DNA of 64,000 bases from Sipunculus nudus (GCA_026874595.1 JAPPUL010000095.1:372001-436000), one strand, 5' to 3'. Positions 47,685-56,801 are shown, numbered from the stretch's first letter. Notes: generated from the sequence alone by a model not told the origin. Numbers and translations are program-made.

Positions 47685-49025
47685 GTGACTCGCGTCAGGT
47701 TTGCACCCTCGCCAACAGGTGATATTCATATAGGCAATGTACGAGCGGCATTATTTAATTATATGTTTGCCAAAAAAGAGAATGGTCGTTTAGTGCTACG
47801 TATAGAAGATACAGACGAAGCCCGCAATACAAAAGGTTCAATAGAGGGAATAATAGCTGATTTAAGGTGGCTTGGAATAGAATTTGACGAAGGCCCTGGG
47901 ATAGGGGGCGATTATGGCCCATATAAGCAAAGTGAAAGATTAGACATATATAAAAGTTATGCTCAAAAGCTACTAGATGAGGGAAAGGCAGTAAAAGACT
48001 ATTCACACTTAAAAGAGAATGACAAACAAATAGAAGGACTTGACTTTGCAAAAGATTATGCTATAAGGCTTAAAACGAATAACGAAGTGGTTAAGTTCAA
48101 TGATATAGTATTTGGTAACATAAGCAAGGAAGTTGAAGATTTTATAATAATGAAGTCTAATGAAGTCCCAACATATCATTTTGCTGTAGTTATAGACGAT
48201 TATCTAATGAAAATAACTCATGTAATACGTGGGCAAGATCATTTAGGGAATACCGCAAAACACGTATACATAGCAAAAGCCCTTGGCATAAAACCCCCTC
48301 AATATGCTCATTTCTCGCTAACACATGGTCTTAGTAAACGAGATAAAAGTAAAAGCATACGTTTTTTAAAAGAGAAAGGGTATCTGCCAGAGGCAATAAC
48401 AAATATGGCGATGTTGTTAGGCTGGGCTCCTAAAGATGGTAAAGAGAAATTTAATATAAACTCTATATATAATGAATTTAACTTAGAAGAGCTAACAAAA
48501 GTAAACAGCATTTTTGATGAGGATAAGTTTAACTGGCTTGCTGCCTTATATATTAGAGAAACTGATATAGATAAGCTTAAAACACTATGCTATCCATATT
48601 TAATAAAAGCTGGATACCAAAAAGAGAAGCACAATGAAGATTATATTAAAAAAGTCCTAGCCTCTGTAAAGGACTATCTAACATCCCTCTCAGATATAAA
48701 TAAACATATACACTTCTTTTTCAAGGAACCTGTCTATGATAAAGACATAGTAAAGGCTAATATAAATTGGGAGCAGGCAAAAGTAGTTCTTGAAAAACTT
48801 AATACAAAATTAAAAGAAGATACCTTACTACTTAACGAGACAAAATCTAAAGCCATTCTAAAGGACTTAGGCAAGGAAACGAATATAAAAGGAAAAGCTC
48901 TTTTTATGCCTATAAGACTTGCCTTAACGGGAGAAGTACATGGGCCAGAACTTTATCAAATATTAGCGACCTTAGACCCAAAGCAATCTATAAAACGTAT
49001 AAACACTTTTCTTAACATCTTGTAA
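47685..49025 (+). CDS. gltX: Glutamyl-tRNA synthetase
   Basis: 446 aa. The class I signature RVRFAPSPTGDIHIGN (residues 3-18) and the second active-site loop in LSKRDKSKSIRF (about residue 217) are clear; GltX carries the KLSKR-type variant. The C-terminal helical domain is somewhat shorter than in most bacteria (about 470-490 aa in total). Without a glutaminyl-tRNA synthetase in view it could charge both tRNA-Glu and tRNA-Gln, which cannot be told from this window. The start is GTG at 47685 with AAAGGA placed unusually close, so the start is less certain than the identity. Confidence 0.93.
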   Translation: MTRVRFAPSPTGDIHIGNVRAALFNYMFAKKENGRLVLRIEDTDEARNTKGSIEGIIADLRWLGIEFDEGPGIGGDYGPYKQSERLDIYKSYAQKLLDEGKAVKDYSHLKENDKQIEGLDFAKDYAIRLKTNNEVVKFNDIVFGNISKEVEDFIIMKSNEVPTYHFAVVIDDYLMKITHVIRGQDHLGNTAKHVYIAKALGIKPPQYAHFSLTHGLSKRDKSKSIRFLKEKGYLPEAITNMAMLLGWAPKDGKEKFNINSIYNEFNLEELTKVNSIFDEDKFNWLAALYIRETDIDKLKTLCYPYLIKAGYQKEKHNEDYIKKVLASVKDYLTSLSDINKHIHFFFKEPVYDKDIVKANINWEQAKVVLEKLNTKLKEDTLLLNETKSKAILKDLGKETNIKGKALFMPIRLALTGEVHGPELYQILATLDPKQSIKRINTFLNIL

Positions 49026-49058
49026 CTTAGCATTTTAATTAACAAAAAACGCTAAGTT
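49024..49058. terminator. Inverted repeat across the convergent gltX and valS stops
   Basis: AACTTAGC (49024-49031) pairs with GCTAAGTT (49051-49058) across a 19-base A/T-rich loop. It covers the ends of two convergent genes and includes the last codons of valS. It is a plausible shared terminator, but the long loop makes it weak. Confidence 0.35.
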
Positions 49059-51833
49059 CTTGTTTAGCTTATTAAGCTTTTGCTGTGCTTCTAAAAGCTT
49101 TGCTTGCTCCTTTGCAACTACTTCATCTTGAGCCTTCTTTAAAAAGGATTCATTATCAAGACGTTTTTTACTTCTAGACATATCCTCTTGTACCCTAACA
49201 ATCGCTTTCTCTATTCTACTCTTCTCTTTTTTAATGTCTATAACTCCTCCTACAAGCGGTACATAAACTTCAAGTTCTGGCTGCAATATCGCATTAGCAG
49301 TGTTTATGTCTAGTTTATATTCTCCCACTATACTTATACTTTTAAGCCGTGCCAAGTTTAAGATATAATATTCATGCTTATTTATAAGACTAATTACTTT
49401 CTTATCTTTACTCCTTATTATAACTTCAAGAGGCAGCCCTGAACTTATATTTAGTTCTCCTCTTATGTTTCTTATCGTGTAGATTATATCTTTTAATAGC
49501 CCAACACCATATTCTGACTCCGGATATATAAATTCTTTGTTCGCTATAGGATATTGGGCTTTTAGTATACTTTGTTTTTCTAAAGGCAATGATACTATTC
49601 CCGGTAATCTATGCCATATCTCCTCTGTTATAAAGGGCATTAGCGGATGTAAGAGCTTTAATACTGTCCCAAGCACGTACAACAATACCGAATTAATTGC
49701 CTCCTTCCTCTCTTCAGAGGATGTACTCTTGCTTTCCTTATATAAATCAACTTTCGAAAACTCTATGTACCAATCACAAAAATCATGCCATACAAAATCA
49801 TATAAACTATAACTTACATCGTTAAATTGAAACTCCTCAAGCTTCCTAACCACTCTATCTATTGTTCCTTGCAACTTCGTTAATATCCATTTGTCTATTA
49901 GTGTTAGATGCGTTTCTATTAACGAGGTTGTAAAGTTGTCTTTTAGATTACTTAATATATAGTTTGAGGCGTTCCATAGCTTATTGGCAAAGCGGCTACC
50001 TTTTAAAAAATCATTTTGCTTCTTGTCAAAACCTACTCGTATATTTTGTCCTATCGGGGCTAGGCTTACTAAGGTGAATCTTAGGGCATCTGCTCCATGT
50101 TCCTCTATTACATCTAATGGATCTATCCCATTCCCAAGAGATTTGCTCATCTTTCGGCCATATTTATCAAGCACTGTAGAATGTAAATATACTTTGCTAA
50201 AGGGAACTTCTCCTACAAAATGTAAGCCTGACATTATCATCCGAGCCACCCAGAAGAATAATATCTCCGGCGCCGTTGATAACACATCTGTTGGATAATA
50301 ATATTTTATATCTTTTAATACATCCTCATCCTCCGATGGCCAACCCAGTGTCGAAAACGGCCACAACCACGACGAAAACCATGTGTCAAGTACATCCTCA
50401 TCTTGCTTTAACTCCCTACTACCACATTTGCATTCCTTGACTTCCTCACGACTTACAATTATATTGCCGCATGACATACATTTCCACACAGGCACACGAT
50501 GTCCCCACCATATCTGACGGCTTATACACCAATCTTCTATATTTTTAAGCCAATGTTTATATACCTTACTCCATTTAGATGGATAGAACTCTACCATGCC
50601 TTTCTCTGACGCATCCAACGCCTTTGTCGCTAACACTTGCATCTTTACAAACCATTGATCTGATAAATATGGCTCTATTACTGTCTGGCACCGGTAACAA
50701 TGCCCAACACTATGTTTATACTCCTCCACCTCAAGCAAAAGTCCGCCCGCCTTAAGGTCCTCTACTAGCCTCTTTCTACATTCAAATCTATCCAAACCTA
50801 CATAACGCTCTCCTGCCTCCTCGTTCATTTTACCATCTGCTCTCATTACATTAACCTGGGCAAGTCCATGTCTTTTCCCTACTTGAAAGTCATTAGGATC
50901 GTGTGCTGGCGTTATCTTTACTACCCCACTCCCAAAATCTAATCTCGCATATTCATCTCCTACTATCGGAATCTCCCTATTTTGTAACGGCAATAGCACC
51001 TTCTTCCCTATCAAATCTCTATACCTTTCGTCTTTTGGGTTTACTGCAACCCCTGTATCTCCTAATAACGTCTCTGGGCGCGTCGTTGCTACTCTAAGAT
51101 ACCTCCTCTCATCTCCTGCTAGTTTGTACTTTATATGATAAAAATATCCGTCAAGCTCTTTATGTTCAACCTCTTCCGTACTAAGCGCTGTCGTGCACCT
51201 TGGACACCAGTTTACTATGTATTTTCCCTTATAGATTAAGCCCTCCTCATAAAGCCTTATGAATACCTCCTGCACCGCATTAGAAAGACCTTCGTCCATG
51301 CTAAAACGACACCGCTCCCAGTCACATGCACATCCTAGCTTCTTAAGCTGCTCTATTATAACATTCCCATACTCCTCCCGCCACTCCCAAACACGATTTA
51401 TAAACTCAGAACGGCTATAGTCATGACGACTTTTACCCTCGCTCCTAAGCGCCTTCTCTACTACGTTTTGAGTCGCTATCCCTGCATGATCTGTTCCCGG
51501 TATCCACAACGCATTATAGCCGCTCATCTTCTTCCATCTTATCAATATATCTTGTATCGTATTGTTAAGACCATGTCCCATGTGTAATCTTGAGGTTATA
51601 TTCGGCGGCGGCATCACTGTTACATAAGGCTTCTTTCCCTCATCCACCTCACTCCTAAAGTAGCCGCCTTCAAGCCAATATTTATACCATTTGTCTTCGT
51701 ATCCTTTCGGATTGTACCTACTTCCCCATTCCTTTTCATCATTATGCTTGCTCACTTTGTTTTCCACAGTCTTGCTTGACCCCTTATATTTGTACTTTAT
51801 AAATTTATTCAGTGTCTTTTTTTGAAAATACAA
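49035..51833 (-). CDS. valS: Valyl-tRNA synthetase
   Basis: 932 aa. HIGH motif HMGHG (about residue 86), KMSKS (about residue 561) and the editing-domain motif RPETLLGDT (about residue 250) are present. The PGTDHAGIATQ sequence after HIGH is diagnostic for ValRS. The last 70 residues form the arginine- and lysine-rich coiled coil typical of bacterial ValRS. The first 35 residues are a lysine-rich extension; the start could be a few codons further in, as the frame is open before a conserved WGSRYNPKGYEDKWY. No T-box sequence is visible in the 285 bases upstream. Confidence 0.95.
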   Translation of the reverse strand: MYFQKKTLNKFIKYKYKGSSKTVENKVSKHNDEKEWGSRYNPKGYEDKWYKYWLEGGYFRSEVDEGKKPYVTVMPPPNITSRLHMGHGLNNTIQDILIRWKKMSGYNALWIPGTDHAGIATQNVVEKALRSEGKSRHDYSRSEFINRVWEWREEYGNVIIEQLKKLGCACDWERCRFSMDEGLSNAVQEVFIRLYEEGLIYKGKYIVNWCPRCTTALSTEEVEHKELDGYFYHIKYKLAGDERRYLRVATTRPETLLGDTGVAVNPKDERYRDLIGKKVLLPLQNREIPIVGDEYARLDFGSGVVKITPAHDPNDFQVGKRHGLAQVNVMRADGKMNEEAGERYVGLDRFECRKRLVEDLKAGGLLLEVEEYKHSVGHCYRCQTVIEPYLSDQWFVKMQVLATKALDASEKGMVEFYPSKWSKVYKHWLKNIEDWCISRQIWWGHRVPVWKCMSCGNIIVSREEVKECKCGSRELKQDEDVLDTWFSSWLWPFSTLGWPSEDEDVLKDIKYYYPTDVLSTAPEILFFWVARMIMSGLHFVGEVPFSKVYLHSTVLDKYGRKMSKSLGNGIDPLDVIEEHGADALRFTLVSLAPIGQNIRVGFDKKQNDFLKGSRFANKLWNASNYILSNLKDNFTTSLIETHLTLIDKWILTKLQGTIDRVVRKLEEFQFNDVSYSLYDFVWHDFCDWYIEFSKVDLYKESKSTSSEERKEAINSVLLYVLGTVLKLLHPLMPFITEEIWHRLPGIVSLPLEKQSILKAQYPIANKEFIYPESEYGVGLLKDIIYTIRNIRGELNISSGLPLEVIIRSKDKKVISLINKHEYYILNLARLKSISIVGEYKLDINTANAILQPELEVYVPLVGGVIDIKKEKSRIEKAIVRVQEDMSRSKKRLDNESFLKKAQDEVVAKEQAKLLEAQQKLNKLNKNLAFFVN

Positions 51834-51938
51834 ATATAATAACTTTTTTTAATTATGATTATTTTTACTCTAAGACCTTAATTAGCAACTTTACCAGCTA
51901 GACCCGTTGAGTTGGGTTTTTTTGCTAGTTTGAACTAA

Positions 51939-51951
51939 CGCCTAAGAGGCG
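51939..51951. terminator. Short perfect hairpin downstream of the flaA-like pair
   Basis: CGCCT AAG AGGCG is a perfect 5-bp stem with a three-base loop. On the plus strand it is followed by ATTTTATT and on the minus strand by TTAGTTC. It lies about 170 bp beyond the last flaA-like stop (minus strand) and about 105 bp before valS, so it could end flaA transcription; the T-run is poor in that direction. Confidence 0.35.
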
Positions 51952-52011
51952 ATTTTATTATAGATGGGTTTTTATTTATAGATGGGATTTTATAAGTGAA
52001 GGCACAACGTT

Positions 52012-52094
52012 TTCATTATGCCTTCTTTTTCATTATGCCTTCTTTTTCATTATGCCTTCTTTTTCTTATGCCTTCTTTTTCTTGTGCCTTCTTT
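52012..52094. repeat. Five tandem 16-17 bp repeats, each able to pair with a single upstream arm
   Basis: The unit TTCATTATGCCTTCTTT occurs three times exactly (52012-52028, 52029-52045, 52046-52062), followed by two 16-base variants (52063-52078, 52079-52094). Each contains TGCCTTC followed by T-rich sequence. A single complementary GAAGGCA lies just before the array (about 51998-52004), so any copy can form a 7-bp stem with it. The array is in the region between the flaA-like pair and valS. Confidence 0.85.
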
Positions 52095-52118
52095 TCTTTT
52101 ATATTATTATATCGTTTT

Positions 52119-53000
52119 TTACCATATGTCCAATGGATCACTTTCATCAGCATTCTCTTCCCAAAACCGACTTATCTCTGCTCCAAAATTATCCATGTAC
52201 ATATAATATTTTCCCCAAGACTGCATCGGATTACAAGTTACCAAGAACCCCTTAAACGTCAACCCTCGTTCTTGGGCGAATATATAATCATATTGCTTTA
52301 TTTGATCCGGAACATTTACTGCAAGCCTCTTCCACCCTTGGAAATTTAACTTGCCAAGCGGTATCAGCCTATTCTCTCCATATGCATCTTCAACCATAAC
52401 CGATAACATATGCTCTCGCTGACGTCCTGCCACCCATACCTCAAATCCTTTTACCAGACCAGATAATTTTATCGGCTTATCTGGATATAATGCAAACCAA
52501 TTGTGTCCTCGTCTTTGAAAATCAACACGTGTTCCAAGTACATACTTTTTATCATCTTTATACGCTGGATAATAATTTGACTTATATTCGCCTGTTTTCG
52601 TTCTGTACTTTGGCGGGTTCTTCTTAACTCGCTCTTTTGTCGTCTTCACTTCAGCCGGACTTTCTTTAAGTGCAAGCGGACCGCCAGGCCTCTTTCGAGT
52701 TACTATCATACCCTGATCATTTGGCATGCGCCCATACCAATCGTCTGACTCCTCAAACGTGTCTATTATCACCTTATAAAAATCTTTGCCGGCATCAGGA
52801 CCAATTAAATCTTTCGTTATCAATGATTCATCATCTACTATATAATTTATCCTATCCTTATCAGTATCCGAAGAAGCCCTTCCTGAATTAGTTCCTCTAC
52901 TTCCTCTTTGCTGCGAAAATACATATATTCCAACTACAAATACTAATACCAGTATTAGCAGTGCTGTCTTTTTATTTCTATTTAAACCAGTTAGTCTCAT
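52119..53000 (-). CDS. flaA: FlaA-family periplasmic flagellar sheath-like protein
   Basis: 293 aa. A basic start and one hydrophobic helix (about residues 13-30) act as signal or anchor; no clear cleavage site follows. Residues 70-115 carry a basic, proline-rich stretch. The FlaA core includes GTRVDFQRRGHNWFALYPDKPI, GLVKGFEVWVAGRQREH and GKLNFQGWKRLAVNVPD, the last being a strong family feature, and ends with YMYMDNFGAEIS. FlaA proteins form the outer layer of spirochaetal periplasmic flagella. A close paralogue lies 37 bp upstream, so both are made from one transcript. The uncleaved-looking N-terminus could mean a membrane-tethered FlaA-like protein rather than a filament subunit. Confidence 0.7.
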   Translation of the reverse strand: MRLTGLNRNKKTALLILVLVFVVGIYVFSQQRGSRGTNSGRASSDTDKDRINYIVDDESLITKDLIGPDAGKDFYKVIIDTFEESDDWYGRMPNDQGMIVTRKRPGGPLALKESPAEVKTTKERVKKNPPKYRTKTGEYKSNYYPAYKDDKKYVLGTRVDFQRRGHNWFALYPDKPIKLSGLVKGFEVWVAGRQREHMLSVMVEDAYGENRLIPLGKLNFQGWKRLAVNVPDQIKQYDYIFAQERGLTFKGFLVTCNPMQSWGKYYMYMDNFGAEISRFWEENADESDPLDIW

Positions 53001-53037
53001 AATTGCCCTAACAACCTCCTTTTTGGTTTCGTCCTTT

Positions 53038-53886
53038 CTACTTGCCCCAATATTTATATACGTTTTTTAAATCAAGTCCTGGGTAATCTTCTGTTCCTGC
53101 CTTTACTATTGCATGAAAATAATCAAAGTACAAGTATATCGCCTCAGGCCATATGTTTGGATTTGCCATAATCTTAAACCTTACAAACTTTAACGGATAC
53201 TCTGATAAAGTTTTCGGAACTACTACTCTCAGGTTCCGCCATCCCTTATATTTTAGATTTGATACCGGTACTTTCAAAAGTCGCCCTCTTGTGTCTTTGA
53301 AATGAGCTTCTAGATTATAATCGTAATTATTGCTCCATACATATACATATGCAACATCTACACTCCCAGGCAGCCATATGAACTTCGCATTACTACCTAC
53401 AATGTGTTTTTCATCAAGATATACTTCATCTTTCCCTCCAACCTCAAGTAGCCTTTCTGATAGACTTTCTTCTGATCTGCGAGTTTGTGTTGGCTCAAGG
53501 GTTATCCAATTATAGCCAGATACAAAAAAATTTGCCTTAAGCGCTAGGATAGATTTATCTTTGTCTCCTATCAATGCCCGTCTATTAAGCTCTGGTGGCA
53601 GAATGTCTTCTCTTTTATACTTTGATACGTCAAGCCATTTTAGCCATGTGCCTGACTCTTCATAAGCTCCTTTTATATCTCCTTTCCAATTCGTTCGGCG
53701 AGTCTTAGAAAACTTTATCTCCCAACTGCCTGCTTTGTCAAAATTATCTATTACCGCATTTACTCGATATTCTCCCTCTGCTTTTCCTGCTGAGCTTATA
53801 CCATCCACCATTACAAGCAGTACCACCAACAATAGCACAAGCAGCCCTCCTCCTCTTATTATCTTATATCTCATCTTATATCTCAT
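53038..53886 (-). CDS. flaA: FlaA-family periplasmic flagellar sheath-like protein
   Basis: About 282 aa from the ATG at 53884-53886, nine bases after AAGGAG; the GTG at 53892 is only three bases from that site. The N-terminus MRYKMRYK is a perfect 12-bp duplication. A signal peptide with a long valine/leucine core ends near SSAGKA. The mature part starts VIDNFDKAGSWEIKFS, a family hallmark, and continues with FFVSGYNWITLEPT, AYVYVWSNNYDYNLEAHFKD and NLKYKGWRNLRVVVPK, then YLYFDYFHAIV. It is the first gene of a pair with a second FlaA-like protein. A TATAAT on the minus strand at 53942-53947 is a possible promoter element. Confidence 0.75.
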   Translation of the reverse strand: MRYKMRYKIIRGGGLLVLLLVVLLVMVDGISSAGKAEGEYRVNAVIDNFDKAGSWEIKFSKTRRTNWKGDIKGAYEESGTWLKWLDVSKYKREDILPPELNRRALIGDKDKSILALKANFFVSGYNWITLEPTQTRRSEESLSERLLEVGGKDEVYLDEKHIVGSNAKFIWLPGSVDVAYVYVWSNNYDYNLEAHFKDTRGRLLKVPVSNLKYKGWRNLRVVVPKTLSEYPLKFVRFKIMANPNIWPEAIYLYFDYFHAIVKAGTEDYPGLDLKNVYKYWGK

Positions 53887-54196
53887 AATCACAAACTCCT
53901 TTTCTAATCATAAGACTACTATTTTCCATAATATTATCTCTATTATACTATGAGCTCTTATTTAATAATAAAAACCCTACTTTCAATTTATATTATACGC
54001 CAATATACCCTACCCCCTGAGTTATCGACTTATTATATTCTTAACTTAAAATTACATTCAGCCAATTACCTATTTTATAGGGAATATTTATATCAAATAT
54101 AACACTTTAATTTCCTAATCTCGAATACATATATCTTAAACTATTAATATTTTTACCAAAATAAATATACTGCCTTTATATTATTTTATATTGTTT
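53887..54196. other. Noncoding region upstream of the flaA-like pair
   Basis: This 310-bp A/T-rich stretch between the flaA-like gene and the RseC-like gene has no supported frame. On the minus strand it contains AAGGAG directly before the flaA-like start and a TATAAT at 53942-53947 about 55 bp upstream of it. No good -35 box sits 16-18 bases further upstream, so the promoter assignment is tentative. I see nothing else in it. Confidence 0.5.
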
Positions 54197-54700
54197 TTAG
54201 ACTGTGTGTCCTCTTTCTATCTCTTTAGTATCATTTAATTTGTAAAACGATTTTATTTGAGGACTAAATGTCTTGAATCTAGACAAGTATTTATCAGTAT
54301 AGTATACTATAACAAGACCTATAAGTAAAAATAAAAAAGAAAACAATATCCCAAAAACATCATCTTCAAGCTTACCCACTTTATATATTCCACCCCCAAC
54401 ATAAACACCTACAAAATATCCCAAAATAAGCATCAATATCGGAAACACATATATCAATAGCGATGACAATATTGAACTGCTTTCCCTAAATTCTACCACT
54501 ACCCTATCACCTACTTCTGCATCTATTACATTGTTTAGGCTAAGATGTCTTACTTTTGATTCATCCGGCTCAACAAAAGAAAATGCATTACATGTACTAC
54601 AGCTTGAGGTCCCACATCCCCCACCATCAAGTACTCCATCAAGAATTAGTACATTTACCATATCCTCTCCCCGCTCAACTACCTCGCCTATCTCTTCCAT
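54197..54700 (-). CDS. RseC/MucC-like membrane protein
   Basis: 167 aa. The cytoplasmic N-terminal part contains C29, C34 and C37 in a CxxxxCxxC arrangement followed by NAF, then two membrane helices (about residues 77-105 and 117-140) and a basic tail. This matches the RseC/MucC family, known from the sigma-E pathway and from SoxR reduction, where the N-terminal cysteines are conserved. Neither a sigma-E operon nor an Rnf complex is in the window. It is 49 bp downstream of the TPR gene at 54750-56111 and on the same strand, and the flaA-like pair follows about 300 bp later. Confidence 0.7.
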   Translation of the reverse strand: MEEIGEVVERGEDMVNVLILDGVLDGGGCGTSSCSTCNAFSFVEPDESKVRHLSLNNVIDAEVGDRVVVEFRESSSILSSLLIYVFPILMLILGYFVGVYVGGGIYKVGKLEDDVFGILFSFLFLLIGLVIVYYTDKYLSRFKTFSPQIKSFYKLNDTKEIERGHTV

Positions 54701-54749
54701 AAATGCTTACCCTCAATTATTACACTCATTACTATATAATATAACAACT

Positions 54750-56111
54750 TTATTTAGCATACGCTTTCTTCAATAGTCCCGAAAGTTTATATTTATCGTA
54801 TAAATATATAGGCCGTGTATCGCCATATTCATATGCATTTCGGCCTATTGTTGAGCTTGATATCAATATACTCCTATATGATGCGTTTGACTTCATATCG
54901 TCAAGTAGCCTTCGAACCTCTTGGCGTGTTATATCGTTATTTGTACGGTATATTCTTATTACCAGCTTGTTACGCCTTTGTGATGACCATTTCCCACTCG
55001 ATTCTGTTGCGTATATTGTTACTATTGTCCCGCCTTCATTACTACATTCTAGTATTTCAAGTTCAAGAGCCCTAACTACATCCTTACACATTCGTACAAA
55101 CTTTTCTTCTGGTGCCACAAGAAAATCCTTAAGCTCATCATCAAGACGTATGTCTTCATATTCTGCAAGCTTGCTTGCTACATCTTTATAATCACTCCTT
55201 ATCAAGGATATTGCCTCCCACTGCGAAACTGCCATAGGTAAATTCCGCTTTTGCTCATATATATTTGCTATTAGATATCTTAAAGCAAGTCCTACCACCT
55301 CATCACTCTCTATATACGAAAGCCCTCTGTCAAGTTCTATTAGAGCATTGTCAAAATCCATTAGATTATAATAACATAGTCCCATATAGTAATATGCTGG
55401 TAGTTTATATTCTTTTGATTTTATAGCTTGTTGCAAATATTCTAGCGCTTTGACATAATTCTTTGTGTCAAGGTACACTCTCCCCATATAATAATAACAG
55501 CCAGGACAACTACTATCAAGCTCTATACACATACTCATATATAGAAGACATTCATTAGGTGACTTAGTCTCATATGATATCTCGCCAAGCCTAAATAAAC
55601 TTTCTTTATGTTGGGGATTAAGCTTTATTACATTAAGATAATATTTCTTGGCACCGCCTCTGTAATTACTCTCATACAAAAGCTCTGCAAATCGATAGTT
55701 ATATTGATAATCATTTGGAAGCTTCTTTAAGATTAACAAAAATTCCTTCTGAGCTTCTTTATAGTCTCCTAAGATTATATAACTTTCTGCAAGACGTGAG
55801 CGAACCTTAGTTTCTTCTATCTCAGAATCATATTTACCTATCAAGATTACTTTGTTATAGTGCTTTATTGCATCTTCTGTCTCTCCTGTTTTAAAATAGG
55901 CTTCTGCAAGATAATAATGTCCTTTGTGATAACGAGGGCTTTTTTCTAGCTCTTTGCTAAGTCTATTTATTAAAACCTTATACTCCCTCGCTTCTAGAAG
56001 TTTACGGGCTTTATCTCCCTTTATTGAAGAGAGTATATTTTTTACCATTAGATATATAAGTCCTATTAAAAAGACTGATACAAGCGCTACTAGCAAATAT
56101 GTATAATCCAT
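54750..56111 (-). CDS. Membrane-anchored TPR protein with Mrr-type nuclease-fold-like C-terminal domain
   Basis: 453 aa. An N-terminal helix (about residues 4-24) anchors the protein, with a short linker. About eight TPR units fill residues 40-310 (for example HKGHYYLAEAYFKTGETEDAIKHYNKVI). The last 120 residues differ: RMCKDVVRALELEILEC, KWSSQRRNKLVIRIYR, RRLLDDMKSNASYRSILISSSTIG and the ending RPIYLYDKYKLSGLLKKA. That order and the final phrase resemble the restriction-endonuclease-like (Mrr) fold, but the usual catalytic D-x(n)-(D/E)xK is not obvious, so the domain may be inactive. It heads a minus-strand run with the RseC-like gene. The fold assignment is an inference. Confidence 0.65.
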   Translation of the reverse strand: MDYTYLLVALVSVFLIGLIYLMVKNILSSIKGDKARKLLEAREYKVLINRLSKELEKSPRYHKGHYYLAEAYFKTGETEDAIKHYNKVILIGKYDSEIEETKVRSRLAESYIILGDYKEAQKEFLLILKKLPNDYQYNYRFAELLYESNYRGGAKKYYLNVIKLNPQHKESLFRLGEISYETKSPNECLLYMSMCIELDSSCPGCYYYMGRVYLDTKNYVKALEYLQQAIKSKEYKLPAYYYMGLCYYNLMDFDNALIELDRGLSYIESDEVVGLALRYLIANIYEQKRNLPMAVSQWEAISLIRSDYKDVASKLAEYEDIRLDDELKDFLVAPEEKFVRMCKDVVRALELEILECSNEGGTIVTIYATESSGKWSSQRRNKLVIRIYRTNNDITRQEVRRLLDDMKSNASYRSILISSSTIGRNAYEYGDTRPIYLYDKYKLSGLLKKAYAK

Positions 56112-56741
56112 ATATACCTTCTAATCTATATACCTTCTAACTTGAACTACTATTATGAATGTGATATGAACCAGCATACTATGTTATAATAATATAAGCT
56201 CTTATTTTAGAGCTTTATAGATTCTTTCATAGATATATTAAAAGCTGGCCCTTAACCTAATTTATAAACTCTTATCCTTATCTTATCCTTTGCTTTTTGT
56301 AACTTATTCTTCGCTGGCTTTTAGCAGATTCTAAATAAATTAAAGCTATATTACCTATTTATTATATTATCTTTAAACCCCTAATCCTTAAATCCCATCT
56401 TATCTAGCTTTTTTAAAATAACTCTTGTTAAAGTACTTTGTACTCAAACTAGACTTTTGTAATAATATCTAAAAGCTATTCAAATAATACAATAGTAATA
56501 TAGAGAAAGAGTCTAGGCAAATCTATGTTATATATAATCTTAATATCATAAAATACGACGCTAATATTATACAACTTTAATTTATTAAGTTGTAAATCTC
56601 TTAAAACAATCTAACTATAATATTTTTTAGCCGAGACTTAGCCTTGGGTTATGCACTAACTTTTTTAACTCCTTTATATCTTCTTTTGATAGCTTTTTGA
56701 TAGCTTCTTTTTTTTTAAACTTTTAGAAGATTCTTTGTTGT

Positions 56742-56801
56742 TTAGTTTGTCGCAAATTAGTTTGTCGCAAATTAGTTTGTCGCAAATTAGTTTGTCTCAA
56801 A
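56742..56801. repeat. Four tandem 15-bp repeats (iteron-like)
   Basis: TTAGTTTGTCGCAAA occurs three times exactly (56742-56756, 56757-56771, 56772-56786), followed by a fourth copy with one change, TTAGTTTGTCTCAAA (56787-56801). There are no spacers. Directly repeated sites of this length usually bind a protein cooperatively or arise by slippage. The sequence is not a DnaA box. Confidence 0.9.

Noticed and set aside
51834-52118. T-box leader for valS
   Set aside because: No T-box consensus and no specifier-type structure visible; the region is explained by repeats and a short hairpin.
56742-56801. CRISPR array
   Set aside because: The four 15-bp repeats are directly adjacent, with no spacers, and no cas gene is in the window.
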